Positions 10,712 to 17,777 of a stretch of DNA of 64,000 nucleotides are shown here, one piece after another (position 1 is the stretch's first letter; the number at the start of each line of letters is the position of its first letter). The position numbers were made by a program, and so were the translations under genes. The notes beneath the pieces were generated by a model that saw nothing but the letters and a program-made list of their open reading frames with translations, had not been told where the DNA came from and made no database searches. Source of the DNA: Agrococcus terreus (GTDB lineage Bacteria; Actinomycetota; Actinomycetes; Actinomycetales; Microbacteriaceae); contig NZ_BMLM01000002.1 in assembly GCF_014645235.1 (NCBI RefSeq), positions 124,001-188,000 of the forward strand, given 5' to 3'.

Positions 10712-11185
10712 GCGGGAGCCGCGGCTGGGCGGCGGCGTGGTCAGGCCGCGGGCCCCCCGGTCGGAGGTCGGGGCCGCGGGCGCCGCGGGCTTCGGCGCCG
10801 TGAGCTTCAGGCCGATGACCGCGGCCACGATGACGGCCACGAACAGCACCGTCCACCACGAGAACGCCTGCGCTCCCGTCGCGATCGCCCACCCGACCGT
10901 GAGCGCGGCCCCGAGCCCGACCCACACCGCGTAGGCGGTGCCGATCGGGATGCTGCGGGCCGCGCGCTCGAGGCCGATCATCGAGAGCACGATGCCGATC
11001 GCGAAGACCACGGTCGGCACGGGCTGCGTGAGGCCCTGCGACTCCCCGAGCGCCGTCGCCCAGACCGCCTCCAGCACGGCCGAGACGACGAGCACGATCC
11101 AGGCCGATCGGCCCGCGGCCGCCGCCCGCGCGTCGCCCCCCGGGACGCCGGCGCTCCGCGCGCCGCCCGACTGCGCCCCGGCCAC
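10703..11185 (-). CDS. SMR-family efflux subunit B (Gdx/SugE type), extended ends
   Basis: Second subunit of a probable heteromeric small multidrug resistance transporter exporting guanidinium or small cations. From GTG at 11185 the protein has 160 residues: a ~27-residue Gly/Ala-rich N-terminal extension, four membrane helices, and a ~35-residue C-terminal tail. The core has the conserved glutamate in VLEAVWATAL and the GTAYAVWVGLGAA motif of the SugE/Gdx branch. Its start overlaps the stop of the other SMR gene (TAGTG). The tail runs into a repeat cluster, which supplies the final codons and the stop. A later internal start near the first helix is also possible. Confidence 0.85.
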   Translation of the reverse strand: MAGAQSGGARSAGVPGGDARAAAAGRSAWIVLVVSAVLEAVWATALGESQGLTQPVPTVVFAIGIVLSMIGLERAARSIPIGTAYAVWVGLGAALTVGWAIATGAQAFSWWTVLFVAVIVAAVIGLKLTAPKPAAPAAPTSDRGARGLTTPPPSRGSRIE

Positions 11186-11499
11186 TAGGCCACGACCTTC
11201 AGGCCGACGACGGCGGCGACGAGCACCGCCAGCAGCAGGATGCGCACGAGCGTCGCGCGCTCGGCGCGCGTGACCATCGCCCAGCCGGCGGTCGCGGCTG
11301 CGCCGATCCCCACCCACACCGCATAGGCGGTGCCGGTCGGGATCGTGAGCATCGCGAGCGCCAGCCCGGCCATGCTCGCGACGAGCGCGATGCCGAAGAC
11401 GACGGTCGGGCGGCGCTTCGTGAAGCCCTCCGAGCGCGAGAGCGCGATGGCCCAGACCGCTTCGAGCAGTCCGGAGACGATGAGGACGAACCAGTCCAT
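11185..11499 (-). CDS. SMR-family guanidinium-type exporter subunit A (Gdx/SugE type)
   Basis: 104-residue, four-helix SMR transporter. The proton/substrate glutamate is Glu13 in GLLEAVWAIAL, and GTAYAVWVGIGAA in helix 3 matches the Gdx/SugE subtype instead of the EmrE subtype. Paired, overlapping SMR genes usually form antiparallel heterodimers. A GGAGG ribosome site lies 8 bases upstream of ATG, and directly before that lies a guanidine-III riboswitch fold, which makes guanidinium the likely substrate. Regulation would be ligand-induced translation. Confidence 0.9.
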   Translation of the reverse strand: MDWFVLIVSGLLEAVWAIALSRSEGFTKRRPTVVFGIALVASMAGLALAMLTIPTGTAYAVWVGIGAAATAGWAMVTRAERATLVRILLLAVLVAAVVGLKVVA

Positions 11500-11521
11500 G
11501 ACGAAGACCTCCAGTGGTGGT

Positions 11522-11560
11522 CAGTCTTGTCGCTGTGCGGGTACTGCGCCCTCGTCCGCA
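11522..11560 (-). promoter_or_regulatory. Guanidine-III (ykkC-III) riboswitch
   Basis: Read on the minus strand, the leader contains CGGACGAGG, then GCGCAGTACCCG, then CAG-CGACAAGAC, the conserved blocks of the guanidine-III class. Two helices form an H-type pseudoknot: P1 TGCGG (11560-11556) with CCGCA (11540-11536), and P2 CAGT (11546-11543) with ACTG (11525-11522). The stems differ from the sequence I remember for Thermobifida fusca but keep pairing, i.e. they covary. The GGAGG ribosome site lies 9 bases downstream, so translational control is likely. Confidence 0.88.
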
Positions 11561-11607
11561 GGCCTGTCTGGGCCTGCCCCCAGGGTAGCCGAGCCCCAGC
11601 GCGGCGG

Positions 11608-12363
11608 CTAGGGCCTGCGACCGCCGAGCGCTGCCGTGACGCGGTCGGCGGCCGCGACGACGTCGTCGACGAGCGCCTCGCACGCCTCGCGCGTGAGCCG
11701 CAGCGTCGGCCCCATGACGGTGAGCGCGCCGACGAGCTGCGCGTGCGCGTCGAACACCGGCGCCGAGAGCCCGCTCGCCGCCTCCACCCGCTCGCCCGTC
11801 GTGATCGCGAAGCCCTGCGCGCGCGTCGTCGCGACGACGTCGCGGAGCGACTCGGCATCGGTGATCGTCGACGCGGTGAGCGCCTCGAGCGGCCCGCCCG
11901 CGACCTGCTCGAGGAGCTCGTCGCTCCAGGCGAGGATGACGCGGCCGGCGCTGCCGACGTGGAGCGGCTGGATGCGCCCGACGTACATGTCGCGCTTCAG
12001 TCCGTGGCGGGTCTCGGCGACGCCGACGCACACGCGCGCCAGGCCCTCCGGCCGGAAGAAGCACGCCGTCTCGCCTGTCGCGTCGCGGAGCGCCGTGAGC
12101 TGGGGCGAGAGCAGCTCGCCGAGGTCGCGCGTGCGCGCCGCGGGACCCGCCCAGTAGGCCATCCGGGCGCCGATCGCGTAGTCGTCGCCGACGCGGTCGA
12201 GGAAGCCGTGCTCGACGAGGTTGTGGAGCAGTCGGTGCGCCGTCGAGGCGGGGATGCCCGTCGCGCGCCGCACGTGCGCGGCGGTGAGGCGCGGACGCTC
12301 GAGCGTGAAGGCGTCGAGGATCGCGGCGATCTTCGCGAGCACGAGCAGCGGCGCATCGGACAT
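11608..12363 (-). CDS. IclR-family transcriptional regulator
   Basis: 251-residue regulator: N-terminal winged helix (about 8-70, with LTAAHVRRATGIPASTAHRL as the recognition region) and a C-terminal IclR effector domain (about 80-248) that normally binds a small organic acid or CoA-derived ligand. It is divergent from the GntP permease with a 122-bp spacer containing a candidate operator, so it probably controls the permease/CoA-transferase/lyase genes. TACGAT six bases before ATG suggests a leaderless transcript. Confidence 0.92.
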   Translation of the reverse strand: MSDAPLLVLAKIAAILDAFTLERPRLTAAHVRRATGIPASTAHRLLHNLVEHGFLDRVGDDYAIGARMAYWAGPAARTRDLGELLSPQLTALRDATGETACFFRPEGLARVCVGVAETRHGLKRDMYVGRIQPLHVGSAGRVILAWSDELLEQVAGGPLEALTASTITDAESLRDVVATTRAQGFAITTGERVEAASGLSAPVFDAHAQLVGALTVMGPTLRLTREACEALVDDVVAAADRVTAALGGRRP

Positions 12364-12369
12364 GGCGCG

Positions 12370-12375
12370 ATCGTA
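12370..12375 (-). promoter_or_regulatory. Candidate -10 element of the iclR-type gene (leaderless)
   Basis: TACGAT on the minus strand, six bases before ATG at 12363. Confidence 0.45.
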
Positions 12376-12403
12376 CCGCCGCCCGACACGCCCATGGCAC
12401 CGT

Positions 12404-12432
12404 GATGTGGGATGTGTCCTACGATGTGGGAA
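12404..12432. promoter_or_regulatory. Candidate IclR-family operator
   Basis: Between the divergent regulator and permease genes. GATGTGGGA occurs twice in direct orientation (12404 and 12423), and the first copy forms an imperfect palindrome, GTGGGA-TGTG-TCCTAC (12407-12422), the size expected for an IclR-type site. Confidence 0.5.
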
Positions 12433-12485
12433 TCCGTGGCGCCGCCGCTCGGGCGCGCGCCACCCTCGACGGAGAGGGAAGCACC

Positions 12486-13931
12486 ATGCCCGAATGGACC
12501 ATCCTGGCCGTGGTCGCGGTCGCCATCATCGCGGTCGTCCTGATGATCGTGAAGCTGCACGTGAACCCGGTCATCGCGCTCGCGATCGGCGCCGCCGCCA
12601 TCGGCCTCATGTCGGGCCTCGGCGCCGTCGGCACGGTCGAGACCATGGCCACCGGCTTCGGCGACACGATGGCCGAGGCGGGCCTGCTCATCGCGTGGGG
12701 CGTGCTCATCGGCTCGCTGCTCAACCGGATGGGCGCGATCACGAGGCTCGTCGAGACGCTGCTCAAGGCGTTCGGCCCCAAGGGGGTGCCGTACGCGATC
12801 GGCGTCTCGTTCGCCACCTACCTGCAGACGATCTTCGTCGACGTCATGATCGTGCTCGCCGCGCCGCTCGCGCGCCGGATCGCGCCCCGGCTGGGGAAGG
12901 CGGGCGTCGGCATCATGGCCGCGACCTTCGCGATCAGCCTCGAGGTGGGCATCGCGCTCATGGTGCCCGGCATCGGCGCCGTCATGATCGCCGCGAGCCT
13001 CGGCATCCCGATCGGGCAGATGCTGCTGTGGGGCGTCGTCGTGGTCGTGCCGACCGTGATCATCTCGATCCTGCTCATGACGATCGCGTTCCGCGCCGGC
13101 TTCTGGAAGGCCGAGACCGACGAGCTCGCGATGATCGACGACGGCGGCGACCGCCCCGCCGACGGCGCAGGCCCCGAGGACGCCCCGCGCTCGGTCGCCG
13201 GCGCCACCCGCTCGATCCCGGTCGCCGACGCGGACGCGCAGCGCAGCGCGGTCGCCGTCGCCGAGCACGACGACGAGGGCCTCCGCCGCCTGCCGCTGCT
13301 CGTGCTCTTCGCACCGCTGCTGCTCTCGCTCGTGCTGATCGCCTCCGGCGCGCTGCTCGACGTGGCCGAGCTCGAGGTGCCGCCGATGCAGTTCCTCGGC
13401 GCCCCGGCGATCGCGCTGCTCATCGGCGTCATCGGCACGGCGATCATCGCCCGCCGGGTGCTCGGCCGCACCGAGCTCGAGCGGGCGCTCGTGCAGGGCT
13501 TCAAGGACGCCGGCCAGATCTTCGCCCTCACGGGCGTCGGCGGCGCCCTCGCCGCGGTCATCGCCGCGGGCGAGCTCGGCCCGCTGCTCACGCAGTACCT
13601 CGGCGCCTCCGCCTTCGCGCCCATCCTGCTCGTGTGGGTCTTCGCGGCCGTGCTGCACATCGCCGTCGGCTCGGTGACGCTCTCGGCCATGACGGCCGCC
13701 GGCATCCTCGCGCCCGTCGCGGCGAGCCTCGGTCTCAACCCCGTGCTCGTCGGCCTCGCGGCCGGCGCGGGCGCCCTGTTCTGCATCCACGTCACGTCGA
13801 ACACGTTCTGGCTGCTGCAGTCGTTCCTCGGGCAGTCGGTGCGCGGGGCCCTGAAGTCGGTGACGGTCGGCGTCTCGGTCGCGAGCCTCGTGGCGCTCGG
13901 CATGGTGCTGCTGCTCTCGCTCGTGCTCTGA
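12486..13931 (+). CDS. GntP-family organic acid permease
   Basis: 481-residue inner-membrane symporter with about 12-14 helices. Features typical of the GntP family include MATGFGDTMAEAGLLIAWG and LQTIFVDVMIVLAAPLARR, corresponding to the conserved central loop. A hydrophilic, acidic insert (about residues 215-265) separates the two helix halves. ATG at 12486 is chosen because GGAGAGGGAAG lies just upstream; longer starts would put a non-membrane extension over the promoter. The substrate is unknown; the linked CoA-transferase and lyase suggest a hydroxy-carboxylate such as 3-hydroxy-3-methylglutarate. Confidence 0.88.
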   Translation: MPEWTILAVVAVAIIAVVLMIVKLHVNPVIALAIGAAAIGLMSGLGAVGTVETMATGFGDTMAEAGLLIAWGVLIGSLLNRMGAITRLVETLLKAFGPKGVPYAIGVSFATYLQTIFVDVMIVLAAPLARRIAPRLGKAGVGIMAATFAISLEVGIALMVPGIGAVMIAASLGIPIGQMLLWGVVVVVPTVIISILLMTIAFRAGFWKAETDELAMIDDGGDRPADGAGPEDAPRSVAGATRSIPVADADAQRSAVAVAEHDDEGLRRLPLLVLFAPLLLSLVLIASGALLDVAELEVPPMQFLGAPAIALLIGVIGTAIIARRVLGRTELERALVQGFKDAGQIFALTGVGGALAAVIAAGELGPLLTQYLGASAFAPILLVWVFAAVLHIAVGSVTLSAMTAAGILAPVAASLGLNPVLVGLAAGAGALFCIHVTSNTFWLLQSFLGQSVRGALKSVTVGVSVASLVALGMVLLLSLVL

Positions 13932-13986
13932 CCCGCCTCCCCGATCCGCCCCGATCCCGAACCGTCCGAACCCTGGAGGGAGCCCC

Positions 13987-15255
13987 GTGACCCACGACCG
14001 TCCGCTCGCCGGCATCCGCGTGCTCGAGCTCGGCAACTACATCGCCGCCCCCACCGCGGGCCGGCTGCTCGCCGACTTCGGCGCCGACGTCGTCAAGGTC
14101 GAGCGCCCCGGCACCGGCGACGAGCTGCGCCGCTGGCGGCTCCACGCCGGGGAGACGTCGATGCTCTACCGCGCCATCAACCGCGGCAAGCGCTCGGTGG
14201 TGCTCGACCTGCGCAGCGATGAGGGCCGGGAGGCGGTGCTCGCGCTGGCCGCGGAGGCCGACGTGCTGCTCGAGAACTTCCGCCCCGGCACGCTCGAGCG
14301 CTGGGGCCTCTCCCCCGCCGAGCTCGAGGCGCGGAACCCCGGGCTCGTGCTCGTGCGGATCTCAGCGTTCGGGCAGACGGGCCCGCTCTCGCCGCGGCCC
14401 GGCTTCGCGGCGGTCGCGGAGGCCCACGGCGGCTTCCGCGAGCTCGTCGGCGAGCCAGGGCGGCCGCCGAGCCGCACGGGCTTCTCGATCGGCGACACGA
14501 TCGCGGGCCTCTACGCCGCCTTCGGTGCCGTGATGCAGCTGCTCGAGCGGGAGCGGAGCGGGTCGGGCTCCGGAGTCCGCCCGCCCCTCGACCGCCGCGC
14601 GATCGACGTGGCGCTCAACGAGGCGATGCTCTCGGTCACGGAGTCGCTCGTGCCCGACTGGGAGGCGTACGGCGTGCGCCGCGAGCGCACGGGCGGGCGC
14701 ATGGAGGGCATCGCGCCCTCGAACGCGTACCTCTGCGCCGACGACCGCTCGATCGTCGTCGCGGGCAACGGCGACGGCATCTTCCGCCGCTACATGGAGG
14801 CGATCGGTCGGCCCGACCTCGCCGCCGACCCCGGGCTCGCCTCGAACGAGGGCCGCTGGGCGCGGCGCGAGGAGCTCGACGCCGCGATCGGCGCGTGGAC
14901 GGCCGAGCTCGCCGCGGCCGACGCGCTCGAGGCGCTCGACGCCGCAGGCGTGCCGGCGGGGCTCATCGCCACGGCGGAGGACGTCTGCGCCGACGAGCAG
15001 TACGCCGCGCGCGACATGATCCAGCGCTTCGACGTCGACGACGGCGAGGCCGTGCGGCAGGGCGTCGGCTTCCCCGGCATCGTGCCCGTCATCGGCGGGC
15101 GCTCACTCCCGATCGCGCACCCGGGGCCCGACCTCGGTGCGCACACGGGCGAGGTGCTCGGCGAGTGGCTCGGCTGGGACGAGGCGCGCATCGGCGCGCT
15201 GGGCGGCGAGGCGCCCGTGACCGCATCCGCATCCGCATCCGAGGGGGACGCATGA
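13987..15255 (+). CDS. Type III (CaiB/BaiF family) CoA-transferase
   Basis: Moves CoA between an acyl-CoA donor and a carboxylic acid acceptor through an aspartyl-CoA thioester. In 422 residues it shows RVLELGNYIAAPTAGRLLAD, LLENFRPGTLERWGL, and the catalytic aspartate Asp170 in FSIGDTIAGLYAA, at nearly the same position as Asp169 of formyl-CoA transferase. A Gly/Ser-rich segment (about 188-200) interrupts the usual interlocking region. The C-terminus contains an (Ala-Ser)n run coded by repeated GCATCC. Start GTG has GGAGGGA upstream; its end overlaps the next gene by ATGA. It probably activates the acid imported by the GntP permease. Confidence 0.9.
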   Translation: MTHDRPLAGIRVLELGNYIAAPTAGRLLADFGADVVKVERPGTGDELRRWRLHAGETSMLYRAINRGKRSVVLDLRSDEGREAVLALAAEADVLLENFRPGTLERWGLSPAELEARNPGLVLVRISAFGQTGPLSPRPGFAAVAEAHGGFRELVGEPGRPPSRTGFSIGDTIAGLYAAFGAVMQLLERERSGSGSGVRPPLDRRAIDVALNEAMLSVTESLVPDWEAYGVRRERTGGRMEGIAPSNAYLCADDRSIVVAGNGDGIFRRYMEAIGRPDLAADPGLASNEGRWARREELDAAIGAWTAELAAADALEALDAAGVPAGLIATAEDVCADEQYAARDMIQRFDVDDGEAVRQGVGFPGIVPVIGGRSLPIAHPGPDLGAHTGEVLGEWLGWDEARIGALGGEAPVTASASASEGDA

Positions 15256-16169
15256 CCGGCATCCGCATCCGCGACGTCACGCTGCGCGACGGCCTGCAGC
15301 TCACCGGCAAGCCGCTGCCGACCGAGCGGAAGGTCGTGCTCGTGCGCGAGCTGCTCGCGCTCGGCGTCGAGGAGCTCGAGATCGGCTCGATGGCGCGGCC
15401 CGACCTCGTGCCCGCCGTCGCCGACACCCTCGACGTCGTCGCGGCCCTCACCCCCGGGGAGCTCGAGCGCTGCTGGATCTGGGTCGCCACGCCGCGGCAC
15501 GTCGAGCGCGCCCGGGCGGCCGGCGCGACCCGGTTCCAGTACTGCTTCTCGGCCTCCGACAGCCACAACCGCGCGAACGTCGGCCGCGACACCGAGACCT
15601 CGGTCGCGGCGATGCCGGATGCGGTCGCCGCCGCGGGCCCGGACGGGCAGGTGCAGCTGTGCATCGCGACGTCGTTCACGTGCCCCTTCGAGGGCGAGGT
15701 GCCGCTCGAGCGGGTGGCGGGCATCCTCGCCGACGGGCGGACGGCGGGCGCGAGCCACGTCGTGATCGCCGACACGCTCGGGCAGGCGCACCCCGCCGAG
15801 GTGACGCGGCGCGTGGGCCTCGCGGCGCGGGAGCGACCGGAGGCGGGGCTCGTCTTCCACGGGCACGATACGTGGGGCCTGGGCGTCGCGAACGCGCTCG
15901 CCGCGGCGGGCGCGGGCGCGGGCGTGCTCGACGGCGCGCTCGGCGGGCTCGGCGGCTGCCCGTTCGCGCCCGGCGCCTCGGGCAACACCGCGACCGAGGA
16001 CCTCGCGTTCGGCCTGCGGCCCTCGTGGGCGGATCCGGGCTCGTTCGCGGCGCTCGTGCGGCTCGGCCAGGAGGTCACGGGCCTCCTCGCCGAGGACGAC
16101 CGCGCCCGGGTGCTCGGCGGCGCGCTCAGCGAGCGCGCCCGCGCGTTCCCCTGGACGCTGCAGGACTGA
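15252..16169 (+). CDS. HMG-CoA lyase-type enzyme
   Basis: 305-residue TIM-barrel lyase of the HMGL/DRE family. Catalytic residues align with human HMG-CoA lyase in both identity and spacing: Arg12-Asp13 (RDGLQ), His203 and His205 (FHGHD), Cys236 (GGLGGCPFAPG) and Asn245 (GASGN). The Cys-loop and the TED motif after it (residues 248-250) favour HMG-CoA-like tertiary 3-hydroxy acyl-CoA substrates over homocitrate/isopropylmalate synthase activity. The product would be acetoacetate (or a related ketoacid) plus acetyl-CoA. Translationally coupled to the CoA-transferase by a 4-bp overlap. Confidence 0.9.
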   Translation: MTGIRIRDVTLRDGLQLTGKPLPTERKVVLVRELLALGVEELEIGSMARPDLVPAVADTLDVVAALTPGELERCWIWVATPRHVERARAAGATRFQYCFSASDSHNRANVGRDTETSVAAMPDAVAAAGPDGQVQLCIATSFTCPFEGEVPLERVAGILADGRTAGASHVVIADTLGQAHPAEVTRRVGLAARERPEAGLVFHGHDTWGLGVANALAAAGAGAGVLDGALGGLGGCPFAPGASGNTATEDLAFGLRPSWADPGSFAALVRLGQEVTGLLAEDDRARVLGGALSERARAFPWTLQD

Positions 16170-16211
16170 CGCTCCGTCTCGACGGCTCTGCGCGGCAGGG
16201 CAGGGCGGGCG

Positions 16212-16670
16212 TCAGGTCTCGACGAGCGCGTGCGGCTCGTCGTCTGCGGGCCACTCGAAGCCGTCGAGGTAGGCGTCGAGCGCGTCGTGCTCGAGCCGGA
16301 CGGCATCGGGGCCGGGCGTCCGCGCCTCGACCCGGTCGTGGAGCGTCGCGCGCTCGGCGCGCACGACGACGAGCTCGTGCTCGGCGCCGAGCGCGGCGCA
16401 GCGGGCCCGCCACTCGTCGCGGACCGCGCGCACCGACATCGAGGCGTCCACCACCACGCGCTCCCCCGCGACGACCGCGGTCCGCATCCGCTCGTGGAGG
16501 TCGGCGTCGACCGCCTCGACGAGCTCGCGGGACGGCCGCCCGTCGCGCACGCCGCGCGCCCACGCCTCGCGGTCGAACGACAGCACCACCGCGCCGGCCG
16601 CCTCGAGCTCGCGCGCGATCGTCGTCTTGCCCGCGCCTGCCGGGCCGCACAGCAGGGTCACCTGTGCCAT
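16212..16670 (-). CDS. Small P-loop kinase-like ATPase
   Basis: 152-residue AAA/zeta-toxin-like P-loop protein starting MAQVTLLCGPAGAGKTTIAR; the Walker A loop GPAGAGKT is at about residues 9-16. Downstream, SFDREAW and VVVDASMSVRAVRDEWR resemble the aspartate and arginine-rich segments of small-molecule kinases that phosphorylate sugars, antibiotics or nucleotides. Target unknown. TACGCT sits six bases before ATG, so it is probably leaderless and monocistronic. It is convergent with the HMGL gene. Confidence 0.75.
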   Translation of the reverse strand: MAQVTLLCGPAGAGKTTIARELEAAGAVVLSFDREAWARGVRDGRPSRELVEAVDADLHERMRTAVVAGERVVVDASMSVRAVRDEWRARCAALGAEHELVVVRAERATLHDRVEARTPGPDAVRLEHDALDAYLDGFEWPADDEPHALVET

Positions 16671-16676
16671 GGCGCG

Positions 16677-16682
16677 AGCGTA
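16677..16682 (-). promoter_or_regulatory. Candidate -10 element of the P-loop kinase gene
   Basis: TACGCT on the minus strand, six bases before ATG at 16670; no ribosome site. Confidence 0.45.
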
Positions 16683-16738
16683 GCGGCGCGGATCCGGGCG
16701 ACGGACGCGCTGAGGGCGACCCGGCGCCCGTGTCGCGC

Positions 16739-17110
16739 TCAGCGGACGGTCGCGTGCGCGCGCCAGGCGCCGAGCACGGCCCCGAGCGTCATGGAGATCA
16801 CCGCGAGCGCCAGCAGCACCAGCCCGCCCTGCACCGATCCGCCGACGACCGCAGCGAGCGCGCCGAGGCCCGCGAGGACGGCGATCGAGCCGGTGAGCCA
16901 GGACACCGGCGTCGCGGCGCGGTGCCCGCGCAGCCACGCCTCGTCGCTCGCCATGAGCGTGCGGGTGCGGATGCCCGCGAGGTGGTTGCGCCCGATGCGC
17001 CCGATGCCCGCGAGGTGGACGACCGCGACGAGCGCGGCGGCGCCGAGGACCACCGCGATCGAGGCGATCGAGAGGGGCACGACAGCGGCGGCGGCGTCCT
17101 GGGCGTCCAT
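16739..17110 (-). CDS. SdpI-family membrane protein
   Basis: 123 residues with three membrane helices (about 12-34, 68-90, 95-115). Between helices 1 and 2 lies NHLAGIRTRTLMASDEAW followed by RGHRAATPVSW, which matches the SdpI signature (N-x-GIRT-x-TL-S-E-x-W-x-x-H-R-x-G). Bacillus SdpI is an immunity and signalling protein against the SdpC toxin; most actinobacterial homologues have no known toxin partner and none is visible here. The function is therefore not assigned beyond the family. Confidence 0.7.
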   Translation of the reverse strand: MDAQDAAAAVVPLSIASIAVVLGAAALVAVVHLAGIGRIGRNHLAGIRTRTLMASDEAWLRGHRAATPVSWLTGSIAVLAGLGALAAVVGGSVQGGLVLLALAVISMTLGAVLGAWRAHATVR

Positions 17111-17179
17111 GCCTCCATCGTTCCACGGGTGGCCGGATGGCCGCGCAGGGCTCCGGCTCCGGGTCCGGCTCCCTCGGCA

Positions 17180-17767
17180 TCACTCCCCCGGCGCTCGCCC
17201 GTAGCGCACGGCGGCCCGCACGGCGGGCGGCGCCGCCGCCGCGAGGGCAGCGTCGGGCGCGGCGCCCAGCGCGTCGTTGACCGCGGAGAACGCCATCCGG
17301 GCGCCGACGTACGCGGTGACGCCCAGGATCGCGCGATCGCCGAAGCCCGCGGCCCGCAGCCGCTCGACGTCCTCGGCGGTGGTGCCGTTCGGATCGCGCG
17401 CGACGCGACGCACCCACGCCGCGAGCACGCGCTCGCGCTCGTCGAGGCCGCCGTCGTCGCCGGCGAGCACGGCCGCGGCCGTGCCGTCGGAGCTCGCCGC
17501 GGCGAGCCGCGTGCCCCACGCGAGCGAGCAGTACGCGTCGCCGAGCGCGCCCGCGAGCGCGCTCACCACGATGCCCTTCTGCCGGAGGCTCAGGCCGCCG
17601 GCCGTCGCCGCCGCGACCGTGAACGCCTCCCAGGCCGCTTCGACCTCCGGCGCGTGCGCCCACACGCGCGTGAGCGCCATGACGTAGCCCGGGTCGTCGC
17701 GGTCGGCGGCGAACAGCCGCTCGGCGCCCTCGCCCTCCGGCGGATCGGACAGGAACCCGGCGGCCAC
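17180..17767 (-). CDS. AhpD/carboxymuconolactone decarboxylase-fold protein
   Basis: 195-residue all-helical protein of the CMD/AhpD superfamily (core about 45-165). The usual active-site motif C-x-x-C-x-x-x-H is reduced: LGDAYCSLAWGTRLA has one cysteine and tryptophan where histidine is common, so redox peroxidase activity of the AhpD type is unlikely without another donor. The GTG at 17767 is 10 bp after the ScyD-like gene stop, suggesting one transcript. Family assignment is moderately sure, the reaction unknown. Confidence 0.65.
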   Translation of the reverse strand: MAAGFLSDPPEGEGAERLFAADRDDPGYVMALTRVWAHAPEVEAAWEAFTVAAATAGGLSLRQKGIVVSALAGALGDAYCSLAWGTRLAAASSDGTAAAVLAGDDGGLDERERVLAAWVRRVARDPNGTTAEDVERLRAAGFGDRAILGVTAYVGARMAFSAVNDALGAAPDAALAAAAPPAVRAAVRYGRAPGE

Positions 17768-17777
17768 GGCGACCGCC

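Noticed and set aside
11185-11499. EmrE-type multidrug transporter
   Set aside because: The GTAYAVWVGIG motif and the guanidine-III leader favour the Gdx/SugE guanidinium branch over the EmrE branch.
15222-15246. GCATCC microsatellite as a phase-variation tract
   Set aside because: The six-base unit keeps the reading frame whatever its copy number and lies at the end of the CoA-transferase gene, so it cannot switch the gene off.
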